Source of the DNA: Salinicola rhizosphaerae
Lineage (GTDB): Bacteria > Pseudomonadota > Gammaproteobacteria > Pseudomonadales > Halomonadaceae
Reading direction: 5' to 3'
Assembly: GCF_014652715.1 (NCBI RefSeq)
Contig: NZ_BMZI01000003.1
Span: forward strand, 193,203-257,202
DNA length: 64,000 nt
In this document: one piece after another, positions 47,476 to 55,946 of the stretch
Position numbering within the stretch: the stretch's first letter is position 1
How the letters are laid out: each line of letters starts with the position of its first letter
Made by a program: the position numbers and the translations under genes
Notes under the pieces: model-generated
The model's input: the letters and a program-made list of their open reading frames with translations, nothing else
Told to the model about the DNA's origin: nothing
The model's database searches: none

Positions 47476-47981
47476 TGCCATTGGCGGTACTCGGCCTAGG
47501 CAGCAACATCGCGCGCGAGCATCATCTGCGCCAGGCGCTGGCGGCGCTCGAGACGCTCGCGGCTCCGCAGCCGCTAGCCATTTCGCCGGTGGTCGAAAGC
47601 GCCCCGGTCGGATTCGACGACGCGCGCCACTTCTACAACCTCGTGGTGGCCTTCGAAACGCCCCTCTCACCGCAGGCACTCGAGGCCGAGTGCAAGACGA
47701 TCGAACGCGCCAATGGCCGACCGAGCGGACCGGCCAAGCTTGTCGCGCGCACGCTCGATATCGACCTGCTGCTGTGGGGCGACGCGGTCGGCCGCTTCGG
47801 CGACGTTAACCTGCCGCGTGAGGATATCCTGCACTACGCCTTCGTCCTGCATCCGCTGTCGCTGCTGTTTCCGGACCACTGTCACCCGACGAACGGCCGC
47901 AGCTTCGCCGACCTCTGGGCAACGTTCGATGCCGCCGCCCAGCCACATGAGCGGGTCGCCGCCGACTGGCTCGGCGGCTGA
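47475..47981 (+). CDS. folK: 2-amino-4-hydroxy-6-hydroxymethyldihydropteridine pyrophosphokinase
   Basis: A 168-residue HPPK that pyrophosphorylates the product of FolB, the next step in folate synthesis. Diagnostic motifs are LGLGSNIAREHHLRQAL at the N-terminus, ARTLDIDLLLWGD with the catalytic Asp pair, and NLPREDILHYAFVLHPLSLL. Translationally coupled to folB. The pairing makes a small folate operon, followed after 80 bp by a two-component system. Confidence 0.94.
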   Translation: MPLAVLGLGSNIAREHHLRQALAALETLAAPQPLAISPVVESAPVGFDDARHFYNLVVAFETPLSPQALEAECKTIERANGRPSGPAKLVARTLDIDLLLWGDAVGRFGDVNLPREDILHYAFVLHPLSLLFPDHCHPTNGRSFADLWATFDAAAQPHERVAADWLGG

Positions 47982-48063
47982 TTCGGCAATCTTCACACTT
48001 TTTACCGATTGCCTGCCTCGTTCATGACCGTCAGCGAGCCACACTCAGGAGATCTCTCGACCG

Positions 48064-49551
48064 GTGAAAAAGCCCGACCTGATGCCACTGTCCCTCAGTA
48101 ACCGACGCGACTGGCCAAGACTGTCGCGACTGAGCCTGAAGCTCTTCGCGATCATCCTGATCACTAACGTGCTGATCAGCGGCCTGGTCTTCGTCTTCAT
48201 CTCGCGCAGTCTTGACCAGGGCTTCGTCAATTACCTGGAGCGCAGCCAGGCGACCCGTGCCGAGACGCTGGCCAACGCGCTGGGCGAGCAGTGGTCGCAG
48301 CGCGGCAGCTGGAAATGGCTGCGCGACAATCCCCGCGCCTGGCAGAGCCTGGTGCGCAGTCAGCTTTGGTCCAGTGAACGCCACCCTCCAAGCGGCATCG
48401 ACCGTGAGCTGAGCGACGCCCACGGCTATGTGTTACTCGACGAGCTGAGCAATCCGGTCATCGGCGAGCCACTGCTCAAGCCACCGCCCCAGGATCCGGA
48501 CATGCCGCCGCCACCGGAGCCTCACTTCGTCCCCATCCGCAGCGGCGACAAGATCGTGGGTCAGCTCGGCTACCTGCCGCCCGAGCGGCTGATGGCGCGG
48601 ATGGATCAGATCTTTCTCGACCGCCAGCAGCGCAACCTGGTGATCATCGTCGGTTCTCTATTTCTGGCCTCGCTGCTGCTCGCCGGCGGGCTCGCCTGGT
48701 GGCTGGGTCGCCGCGCTCGCAGCATGACGCTCGCCACCCGGCGGTTGACGCTCGGCGACTACAGCGTACGTCTCTCCGAACGAGGCCGCGACGAGCTTTC
48801 GCGCCTGTCGGCGGATTTCAATCAGCTCGCCGAGACACTGGAGGCCAACCGGCGCGCGCGCCAGCGATGGGTCGCCGATATCGCCCACGAGTTACGCACG
48901 CCGCTGGCGGTGCTGCGCGGTGAGATCGAAGCGATGCAGGACGGCGTGCGCCCGCTGACGGTCGACAATCTAGGGTCGCTGCAGCAGGAGGTCGGCCAGC
49001 TCGGGCATCTGGTAGAGGATCTGCGTCTGCTGGCCCAGAGCGATGCCGATGCGCTGGACATGCATCTGGTGCCCGTCGACCTCGAGGAGTCGTTGACGCA
49101 GCGCCTGGACGACAGTCGGGCGCGACTCGAAAGCCAGGGTCTCGAGCTCTCCGTCGAGAGCGAGGCGCTATGGGTCCGCGCCGACAGTCAACGCCTGCGT
49201 CAGCTATGGGATAACCTGCTGTCAAACACCATGGCCTACACCGACAGCCCCGGCATGCTGCGCGTGGTGCTTCGGCAGCGCCAGCAGCGCGCCGAGGTGA
49301 TCTGGGAAGACACCGCACCCGGCGTTCCCGCGTCGGAACTCTCGCGGCTCACCGAGCGTCTCTATCGGGTCGAAGGCTCACGCAATCGCCGCAGCGGCGG
49401 CAGCGGACTGGGACTCTCGATCGCCAGCGCCTTGATCGAAGCTCAAGGAGGCGAACTGACGCCCTCGGTCTCGCCACTCGGTGGCCTACGCTGGACACTG
49501 TCGTTCCCGCTGGAAACGACCCTCTCGTCAACTGTCATGGAGCCGGCTTGA
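48064..49551 (+). CDS. baeS: Sensor histidine kinase, BaeS-like
   Basis: A 495-residue inner-membrane sensor kinase. A first transmembrane helix (about residues 22-46) and a second (about 195-220) flank a periplasmic sensor domain with a proline-rich stretch. A HAMP linker follows. The H-box is VADIAHELRTPLAVLRGEIE, and the HATPase domain carries a GGSGLGLSIASALIEA G-box. BaeSR controls envelope-stress and efflux genes in E. coli. The start is GTG at 48064. The stop overlaps the response-regulator start (TGATG), so the pair is coupled. Confidence 0.88.
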   Translation: MKKPDLMPLSLSNRRDWPRLSRLSLKLFAIILITNVLISGLVFVFISRSLDQGFVNYLERSQATRAETLANALGEQWSQRGSWKWLRDNPRAWQSLVRSQLWSSERHPPSGIDRELSDAHGYVLLDELSNPVIGEPLLKPPPQDPDMPPPPEPHFVPIRSGDKIVGQLGYLPPERLMARMDQIFLDRQQRNLVIIVGSLFLASLLLAGGLAWWLGRRARSMTLATRRLTLGDYSVRLSERGRDELSRLSADFNQLAETLEANRRARQRWVADIAHELRTPLAVLRGEIEAMQDGVRPLTVDNLGSLQQEVGQLGHLVEDLRLLAQSDADALDMHLVPVDLEESLTQRLDDSRARLESQGLELSVESEALWVRADSQRLRQLWDNLLSNTMAYTDSPGMLRVVLRQRQQRAEVIWEDTAPGVPASELSRLTERLYRVEGSRNRRSGGSGLGLSIASALIEAQGGELTPSVSPLGGLRWTLSFPLETTLSSTVMEPA

Positions 49552-50243
49552 TGAATGACACGCTGCTGATCGTCGAAGACGAACCCAAGATCGCCCGTCT
49601 GATCGCCGACTACCTCGCCAAGAGCGGTTACACCTCCGACCACCTCGATCACGGCAACGCCGTCATGGAGTGGCTGGAAGAGAATCAGCCGATGCTGATA
49701 CTGCTCGATCTCATGCTGCCAGGGACCGATGGCCTCACGCTGTGCCGCCAGATTCGAGAACGTTATCCGGCGCTGCCGGTCATCATGTTGACCGCGCGTG
49801 TCGAGGAGGTCGACCGCCTGCTGGGGCTTGAGCTCGGTGCCGACGACTACATCTGCAAGCCGTTCAGCCCGCGCGAGGTCGTGGCCAGGGTCAAAGCCGT
49901 GCTGCGCCGTACCCGCGGTATCAGCGGCGGCGGGGAATCGCTACCGGAGTCGGACCGGATCACGCTCGACGAGGATGGCTGGCGCGCGCTCGCCGGCGGC
50001 GAGGATCTGAGTCTCACCGCCGTAGAGTTCCAGCTATTGAAAGTGATGATGCAAAGCCCCGGGCGTATCTTCTCGCGTGACCAGCTCATGGATCACATGT
50101 ATCGCGATCACCGCATCGTCTCGGAGCGTACGGTCGACAGCCACGTCAAGAAACTCCGGCGCAAGATCGCCGACGTCTGGCCCGAGCGCGACATCATTCG
50201 CTCGGTCTACGGCGTCGGCTACAAGTACCAGCCGGAAGAATAG
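49551..50243 (+). CDS. baeR: Response regulator, BaeR-like (OmpR/PhoB family)
   Basis: A 230-residue regulator. The receiver domain starts LLIVEDEPKIARLIADYLAK, and the phospho-acceptor Asp lies in MLILLDLMLPGTDGL. The C-terminal winged helix contains RTVDSHVKKLRRKIADVWPE and ends IRSVYGVGYKY, the OmpR family signature. The start at 49551 follows from the one-base overlap with the kinase gene. The target genes are unknown; if BaeR-like, envelope stress and efflux. Confidence 0.9.
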   Translation: MNDTLLIVEDEPKIARLIADYLAKSGYTSDHLDHGNAVMEWLEENQPMLILLDLMLPGTDGLTLCRQIRERYPALPVIMLTARVEEVDRLLGLELGADDYICKPFSPREVVARVKAVLRRTRGISGGGESLPESDRITLDEDGWRALAGGEDLSLTAVEFQLLKVMMQSPGRIFSRDQLMDHMYRDHRIVSERTVDSHVKKLRRKIADVWPERDIIRSVYGVGYKYQPEE

Positions 50244-50331
50244 ACCTACCCTGCCTCTCGGCCCTAATATCCCGGCCCGGGCCAACGCTCGGCGCTGGAA
50301 AAGAGCCGGGCAGCACAGGGCTCGAGACCGG

Positions 50332-53300
50332 TCAGGCGATGTTCAAGAACGACTTGAGATCGTCGAGATCGTTATAGTCGTCGTTACGCCCGAAGAGCTC
50401 GTCGATCTGCGCAGCTCGCCGCTTGTCGAGCACGCCATCGGTGTGGGTGATGTCATAAAGCTCCTTCAGGTACCCGGTAAAATCCTCGAACTCCCCTTTG
50501 ATTTCGCTATTGGCGTTCGGCGTCAGCACGTACCAGGTACCTGATTTCTTGAAATAGATGGTGTCCCCGCCGTCGAGAAGACGAATCGAGGCGACATCCA
50601 CCTTGTCCATATCCTCCTTGAAGTCGCCGAAGTTACCCGGATCGCCGCTGTCGCCGAAGATGTTGACCACGTCGGGGTTCTCGTCCCAGGCCGCCGGGTC
50701 CGGCGCATCGATGTACTGGGTAATGGCATCGACATCATTGTAGCTGTCGGTCTGCGCGAAGACGTCGTTCATCTCGTCGGCACGTGACTGGCTGAACTCA
50801 CCGTTCGGATGAGACAAGTCATAAAGCCCCTTGAGATAGTCGATGATCTTGCCACGCGTCTCTTTATCGGTGTGGCTGTCACCCGCGTTCAAGTCGATAA
50901 TCTGCTTGACGCCATCCTTCGAGAAGATGACCCGATCGTCCCCCGCCAGCTCGATCGAACCGACGTCCACCCGGTCCACGTCTTCCTTGAAGTCGCTGTA
51001 GGTGCCGGGGTCACTGTCATCGCCGAAACGCGGCAGGCCGGACTCGTCGGCCGGATCGAGAATTTCGGTGTCGGTGTCGCTCCACGGCCGCCAGTCGTCG
51101 GTCTTGTAGTAGCTGTCCTTTCCGTTCTGACGGACGGTGGTGCCATCCAGATGCTTCTCCCAGAGGTTCTCGCTGTCGGGGTCGCCGTCGACGTGCAGAT
51201 TGGGGGCAAGTCGGGGCAAGGAGCTGCCTCGCTCCCCGTCGGTATTCTGGAAATGCTCCCACTCGTCGGCCTGATACTCGAAAATCGATTGATCGTCGGG
51301 AGAATCGCGGCCGCCGTACATGTAGGACTCGTAGCGGGCGAATTCGAGCTTGTCTCCCCAGTCGTCCTGAGTGACGCCGTAACTCGCCAGATCCTTGAAG
51401 AAATCGCCCTGGGAGTCGGTCAGCTTCTGCATTTTCTGGTGATTGATCGCCTCGGCGATCAGCGAACCGGCGATGCCAAAGATCGCCCCGGCGATGCCGA
51501 GCACCGGACCGGCGATCCGCGAGCCCATGAAGAGCCCGTTCATCACCTTGGTACCGATATTGCCGATACTGGCAGCCAGATTGCTCCCTCGGGACGAGAA
51601 CATCGATATGGTGTTGGCAATCGACATCGCCGTGCCTGAAGTACCGGCCCCAAGGGTCAACCCGGCACCGGCTTTCTCCAGAGCCGTATCGGCGTTTTGC
51701 AGTTTCTTGACGCCCGTCACGATATCCATCACGCCGCCAGTGACATCCAGGCCTGCTCCCCCCATGAAGCGCAGGAAGCTGCGCCCCATCTTGCGAGCCG
51801 TCTCTCCCTTCGAATCGGCACCGGTCGGAGCCCCCATCTGTTCACCGAGACTCTGGGTCATCTCGCGATAATCTTTCTTGCCCTGTTCGTCGAGATCATC
51901 CAGCGGAATACCGGCGTCGCCGAGGTTGTCCGACGCCGTGTTGACGGCATCCTTGATGGACTTCGAAACCGCATCGACGTTCTTCGTGCCCTGGCTCTTC
52001 CAGATATCGGGGAAGTTGTCGTCGAGCAGTCCAAGCCACGAGGTCGCATTGATCTTGGCCTTGCCATCTTTGCCCTTGCCGCCGAGCTGCTCGACGATGT
52101 TGGAACCGAAACGGGCGAAGTCGTTACCGAAGCTCAAACCACTGACCAGGTCTCGGACGGCCGCCAGACGCTCGGTGTCGGTCATGTCGTCCCAGCTGCC
52201 GTTGGACAGCTGCACGCCGCCGCTGATCAGGCTCATGGTGCCGGTCATGGCGCCGAGGGTGCCGGAACCACTGGCAGAGTCGAGCACTTTCTTGAAGGAG
52301 CCTCGCGTGTCTTCCGAGACCCCCTGGAGATTGTCGTTGATGACGTTCTGGAACAGCTTTTCCTTCTGAGCCTGATCCGCACCGGACGACTCGCTGATAT
52401 TGGTCGCCAACGTGAAGGCTTTCAGCAGCTTTTTGCTATCGCCGCTGCTCAAGCCATCGAGCGTCTTCTTGAAGCTCTCGATATCGTTGAGGACCTTGTT
52501 ATAGGCGTTATAGGCTTTGGTGCCCTTGTCCATCTCCTGAAGAGCGCCATTGATACCGTGCTGGACGATATCGATGGTGTCGCGTAGCGCCACGTCGGCA
52601 CTTTCATCGTCGACACTGTCTGGATTCTCCATGTAAGAATCCAGCTGGTGGGTCATCATGTTCTGATCGAAGGTCTGCTTGCGCGCGGCGTAGCGATCCG
52701 GGTCGAGCGCCTGCAGCGCCTGAAAGTAGTTGTCGACTTCCGTCTGAATCCGATCACCCAGCGCTTCGTCGCCGCTCTTCTCCGCTTTCTCCTTGATCGC
52801 GATGACGTAATCCTCGAAGTCGAGGTTGGCGTTGCCGTCACTATCGAAAAGCGCTTCGTTCACCTTGTCGCTGATGGCGCTCCGCTGGTCGTCGGGAATG
52901 CTCTCGATCGCGCCCTGCAGCGACTCGTCATAGCGCTTGCTGATATCGTCGCTCTGCATCAGTTCGGAAATCTGACTGGCGAGTTCATCTTCATCGATGA
53001 GCGCCTTGGCATCATCGCTGGTCAGATGCGTGGGGTCGGTCTGCGACTGCCGGTAGGTCGAACCTCCCGACTCCATCAGCTCGACGTAACCATAAAGATC
53101 GTAGCCGTTGTCGACCGCACCCTGCGCGTCGATCAGATCGACCAGTTTGGCTTCGTCCGAGTCCTTGTCGAGCTTGCCGCTGTCGACATCGTCGCGAATG
53201 CCCTGAATGAAATCTTCGGCGGCCTTTTCGCCCACCGTCTTCTTCTCACCGTCGTCATTGGTCTCGTCGACTTCGGTTTCCGTCAGGCCGTTTTCGGTGA

Positions 53301-53529
53301 AGTCGGGGATATCGTACTTGTCTCGAATCTCGTCTGCGCTAAGGCCCGAGGCCTCGGTCTCCTCGGACGAGGTCGTCTCCGCCGTCTCATCCGTCGTCGA
53401 GTCGCCATCGTTTTCGGATTTCTTGCCAGAAGCGATGGCCTGCACCAGCGCATCGAGCCACTGCGGGGATTCGGTACTGCTGCTGTCGGACGCCTTGACG
53501 TCGGTATCGGAATTGACGGACGGTGCCAT
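50332..53529 (-). CDS. Large cysteine-free orphan protein, type III translocator-like (function unknown)
   Basis: A 1065-residue acidic protein with no cysteine and no signal peptide. I chose ATG 53529, preceded by AGGAGG, over a longer frame. Residues about 1-95 are Ser/Thr/Asp/Glu-rich and probably disordered. An EF-hand-like loop, DSDGNANLDFED, lies near residue 230. A glycine/alanine-rich hydrophobic region (about 590-690), with GSRIAGPVLGIAGAIFGIAG, could insert into membranes. The last 230 residues contain two divergent repeats of about 110 residues, each with DFKED, VDV, YLK-LYD and YND-D motifs. The overall plan resembles HrpF/NolX/HrpK-type translocators and effectors of type III secretion, but no secretion or chaperone genes are in the window. 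This family link is an inference. Confidence 0.72.
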   Translation of the reverse strand: MAPSVNSDTDVKASDSSSTESPQWLDALVQAIASGKKSENDGDSTTDETAETTSSEETEASGLSADEIRDKYDIPDFTENGLTETEVDETNDDGEKKTVGEKAAEDFIQGIRDDVDSGKLDKDSDEAKLVDLIDAQGAVDNGYDLYGYVELMESGGSTYRQSQTDPTHLTSDDAKALIDEDELASQISELMQSDDISKRYDESLQGAIESIPDDQRSAISDKVNEALFDSDGNANLDFEDYVIAIKEKAEKSGDEALGDRIQTEVDNYFQALQALDPDRYAARKQTFDQNMMTHQLDSYMENPDSVDDESADVALRDTIDIVQHGINGALQEMDKGTKAYNAYNKVLNDIESFKKTLDGLSSGDSKKLLKAFTLATNISESSGADQAQKEKLFQNVINDNLQGVSEDTRGSFKKVLDSASGSGTLGAMTGTMSLISGGVQLSNGSWDDMTDTERLAAVRDLVSGLSFGNDFARFGSNIVEQLGGKGKDGKAKINATSWLGLLDDNFPDIWKSQGTKNVDAVSKSIKDAVNTASDNLGDAGIPLDDLDEQGKKDYREMTQSLGEQMGAPTGADSKGETARKMGRSFLRFMGGAGLDVTGGVMDIVTGVKKLQNADTALEKAGAGLTLGAGTSGTAMSIANTISMFSSRGSNLAASIGNIGTKVMNGLFMGSRIAGPVLGIAGAIFGIAGSLIAEAINHQKMQKLTDSQGDFFKDLASYGVTQDDWGDKLEFARYESYMYGGRDSPDDQSIFEYQADEWEHFQNTDGERGSSLPRLAPNLHVDGDPDSENLWEKHLDGTTVRQNGKDSYYKTDDWRPWSDTDTEILDPADESGLPRFGDDSDPGTYSDFKEDVDRVDVGSIELAGDDRVIFSKDGVKQIIDLNAGDSHTDKETRGKIIDYLKGLYDLSHPNGEFSQSRADEMNDVFAQTDSYNDVDAITQYIDAPDPAAWDENPDVVNIFGDSGDPGNFGDFKEDMDKVDVASIRLLDGGDTIYFKKSGTWYVLTPNANSEIKGEFEDFTGYLKELYDITHTDGVLDKRRAAQIDELFGRNDDYNDLDDLKSFLNIA

Positions 53530-53871
53530 CAGCGGCCTCCTGAAGAGATTTGGCATCGGAGTCGGCGCCAGGAGCGCGCAACCTGTCGATAGCCAGTATC
53601 CCTCGGTGAATGGACCGTCCAACGCGCCCTGCGTGACAAGATGAATAAAAATGTAATCAAAAAGAAACCGTCGCCGCTGTTTCTGCGACAACGGCACCAT
53701 CCTGATAGGTGCCTTTGGCGCCAACCCTCTCAATCGGTGGCTGAAATAGGGCCATCGCCGCCAAATGGCCCGTTACACTCCGACACACGCAGTAATGCCC
53801 CCGCCGGGCGCCAGACTTGAAACGAAACAGGCGCACCGGGCCCGCCTGTCTCCAGTCCGGCAACGAATGCG
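53530..53871. other. Intergenic region upstream of the large orphan gene
   Basis: About 340 bp between the large orphan gene and fadL, both leftward. A short AT-rich patch at 53640-53670 stands out from the GC-rich surroundings and probably holds the orphan gene's promoter. No ORF here has recognisable features. Confidence 0.4.
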
Positions 53872-55173
53872 TCAGAACCGGTAGGTCGCCTGCACACCGA
53901 AAAGATTCAGCGTGTTGTCGTAATCGGCACTGAAGGAGTTGCCGTTTTCATCCTGCTGATCCACCGGCGCGCTGGATTCCCAGATTCGGGTATACGCCAG
54001 ATCGACGGTAACTGCCGGCATCGGAGTCCAGCCCGCGCCGAGCGAGACCAGCGTCCGATCCGCCGACGGCACGCGGACGGTACGCACGCTGTCGCGTATG
54101 GGTGACTCGTCGTAGGCGAGGCCACTGCGCAGCGTCCACTCGGCGTTGACGCGGTAGGACGCCCCGATCGCGTACTGCCAGGCATCCTCGTAATCCTGCT
54201 TCTCCTCGATCGGCAGCCCCAGCTCGTTGTCGACCACGAGCTCGTCGAATCGACTCCAGCGGACGTAGGTCACGCCGCCCATCAGCGTCCATCGATCGGT
54301 GAGGCGATGCGTGACCGAAAGGTCGATCGTCTCCGGCAGCGTGATGTCGAGCGAGGCATCGCCCTTGCCATCGATGAAGACCGGTGCGCCGGTGCCGGGG
54401 TTGACGCCACCGAATACCTGGGAGGCATCGACATCGCCGTCGAGCGTGTAGTCGACCTTGGAGCGGTAGGTCAGGCCGAGCGTGGTGGACTCGACGGGCC
54501 GGTAGATCATGCCGATGTTGTAACCCCAGGCTTCGTCGTCGCCATCGACATTGACAGTGCCATCGGCACTCGAGGATGGGTTGAGCGGATTGGGCGTCTT
54601 GGTCTCCAGCTCACCGCTGATGGTGTTGTAGGTGATGCCGACACCGACGGAGAATTGGTCATTGAAGCGATACGACAGCGTAGGCTGTGCGGTGATGACC
54701 TCGACCTCGCTATAGTTGCCGAAGTGTCGCCCCAGAAAATCGTCGTTGTAGTCGGTGATCAGGCCAAAGGGCGCGTACACCCCCAGGCCGAAGCTCCAGC
54801 GATCATTGATCGGCTGAACGTAGTAGCCGAACGGAATCGCCTTGTGAGGGATCATGTCGCCATCGCTATCGCCCTGCGATCCGACGACGCCTGCTCCGGT
54901 TGGCTGAGAGGCGCTGGCGTTGTGGATATCGCTGCTCGCATCGATGTAGTTCACCCCGCCGGTCAGCTGCGCCTGATTCAGAAACGACATCCCGGCCGGG
55001 TTACCGAAGACGATCGTCGCATCCTGAACGTTGGACGAACGCCCGGCCCAGGCGTTTCCCTGACCGCTGACGCTCTGTTCCTGAAGCTGGAAGGCACCGG
55101 CGAAGACCGGCCCCGATGCGGCGGCGCCAACGGCGGCAATAGCGACGGACAAGCGTGAATAGCGAAGCTTCAT
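53872..55173 (-). CDS. fadL: Outer-membrane long-chain fatty acid transporter, FadL/OmpP1/TodX family
   Basis: A 433-residue outer-membrane beta-barrel. A signal peptide covers about residues 1-25 (cleavage near GPVFA|GAF). The mature N-terminus contains FQLQEQSVSGQGNAWAGRSS and IVFGNPAGMSFL, both characteristic of FadL plug domains. The C-terminus ends in YRF, a normal outer-membrane assembly signal. It takes up long-chain fatty acids or other hydrophobic substrates. I chose ATG 55173 because the signal peptide follows directly; the longer frame upstream lacks one. The upstream region has repeated GGTC/GACC dyads. Confidence 0.93.
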   Translation of the reverse strand: MKLRYSRLSVAIAAVGAAASGPVFAGAFQLQEQSVSGQGNAWAGRSSNVQDATIVFGNPAGMSFLNQAQLTGGVNYIDASSDIHNASASQPTGAGVVGSQGDSDGDMIPHKAIPFGYYVQPINDRWSFGLGVYAPFGLITDYNDDFLGRHFGNYSEVEVITAQPTLSYRFNDQFSVGVGITYNTISGELETKTPNPLNPSSSADGTVNVDGDDEAWGYNIGMIYRPVESTTLGLTYRSKVDYTLDGDVDASQVFGGVNPGTGAPVFIDGKGDASLDITLPETIDLSVTHRLTDRWTLMGGVTYVRWSRFDELVVDNELGLPIEEKQDYEDAWQYAIGASYRVNAEWTLRSGLAYDESPIRDSVRTVRVPSADRTLVSLGAGWTPMPAVTVDLAYTRIWESSAPVDQQDENGNSFSADYDNTLNLFGVQATYRF

Positions 55174-55362
55174 GACGTGACTCCCGATCCCTCGGAGCCT
55201 CTCGACCGCGATCGCTGACACCAACGCCGACCCGAGAAGACTCCTGCATTTTTTGGGCTGCAGACCGCTTGGCCATCAGCCGGTTTCTCGCCTTCCGTTT
55301 TGACGTAATGGCGACCTGCGGTCAATTCGCAAACGGTCGTTTTAATCGCTCAATAGGGAACT

Positions 55363-55397
55363 CTTTGGTCGTAAGACCAAGGGTGACCAGACCTTGG
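55363..55397. promoter_or_regulatory. Clustered GGTC/GACC inverted repeats upstream of fadL and merR
   Basis: TTGGTC at 55365-55370 and GACCAA at 55375-55380 form a perfect 6-bp inverted repeat with a 4-base spacer. GACCA (55385-55389) and TTGGTC (55394-55399) follow. They lie between fadL and the copper operon. The pattern recalls fatty-acid regulators of the GntR type (FadR-like TGGTC-GACCA sites), but the spacing differs. The rest of this 326-bp region holds the merR promoter. Confidence 0.45.
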
Positions 55398-55440
55398 TCG
55401 ATCGAGCCCCTGGCTTCCCCTTCTCCTTTTCCGACTCGCC

Positions 55441-55472
55441 TTGACCCTTGTGTTACACCTAGGTTTTAGACT
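55441..55472 (+). promoter_or_regulatory. MerR-type promoter with elongated spacer and dyad
   Basis: -35 TTGACC (55441-55446) and -10 TAGACT (55467-55472) are 20 bp apart instead of 17. The spacer holds an imperfect dyad (ACCCTTGTGT and ACACCTAGGT). This is the hallmark of promoters activated by MerR-family metal sensors. Confidence 0.75.
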
Positions 55473-55499
55473 TGGGTCATCGACAGCCGAGGACATGAC

Positions 55500-55946
55500 A
55501 TGAAGGTCACCGAACTCTCGCGCATGGCAGGCGTTACGCCGGAAACCGTCCGCCATTACACCCGGCAGGGTTTGCTACAGCCGCAGCGCGATCCCGACAA
55601 CGGCTACCAGCTCTACGGCGAGCGTCATCTCGAACGCCTGCGCTTCATCCAGCGCGCCCGCACATTGGGCTTCAGCCTGACCGAGATCGGCGAGATTCTC
55701 GCGCAGGCCGATCAGGGAGACTCCCCCTGTCCGCTGGTCCGCGACCTGCTGGCGGCTCGCCTGCCTCAGATTCACGAAAAGATTCGAGAATTGCAGGCGC
55801 TGGCCAATCGTATGGAAGAAGCACTCGAGGACTGGTCGCACTTGCCGGACGGAACGCCAGATGGTCATAGCATCTGCCAATTGATCGAGCACACGCCCGG
55901 CACACGAAGTGAATGCTGCAGCTCTCGCAACGAGGAGGCCGGATGA
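55500..55946 (+). CDS. MerR-family heavy-metal-responsive regulator
   Basis: A 148-residue MerR protein. The winged HTH begins [20 protein letters not shown], and the dimerisation helix runs to about residue 120. Cysteines that could bind metal lie at the start of the dimerisation region ([11 protein letters not shown]) and in the C-terminal tail ([14 protein letters not shown]). The number of cysteines fits a Zn/Cd/Pb/Hg-type sensor as well as a copper sensor, so metal specificity is open; the neighbour gene is a Cu-type ATPase. The stop overlaps the ATPase start (ATGA). Confidence 0.88.
   Translation: MKVTELSRMAGVTPETVRHYTRQGLLQPQRDPDNGYQLYGERHLERLRFIQRARTLGFSLTEIGEILAQADQGDSPCPLVRDLLAARLPQIHEKIRELQALANRMEEALEDWSHLPDGTPDGHSICQLIEHTPGTRSECCSSRNEEAG

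Noticed and set aside
50332-53529. RTX toxin or type I secreted protein
   Set aside because: No glycine-rich nonapeptide repeats at the C-terminus and no secretion ABC transporter nearby.
53657-53863. A 68-codon minus-strand ORF
   Set aside because: No ribosome site or recognisable motif; intergenic composition.
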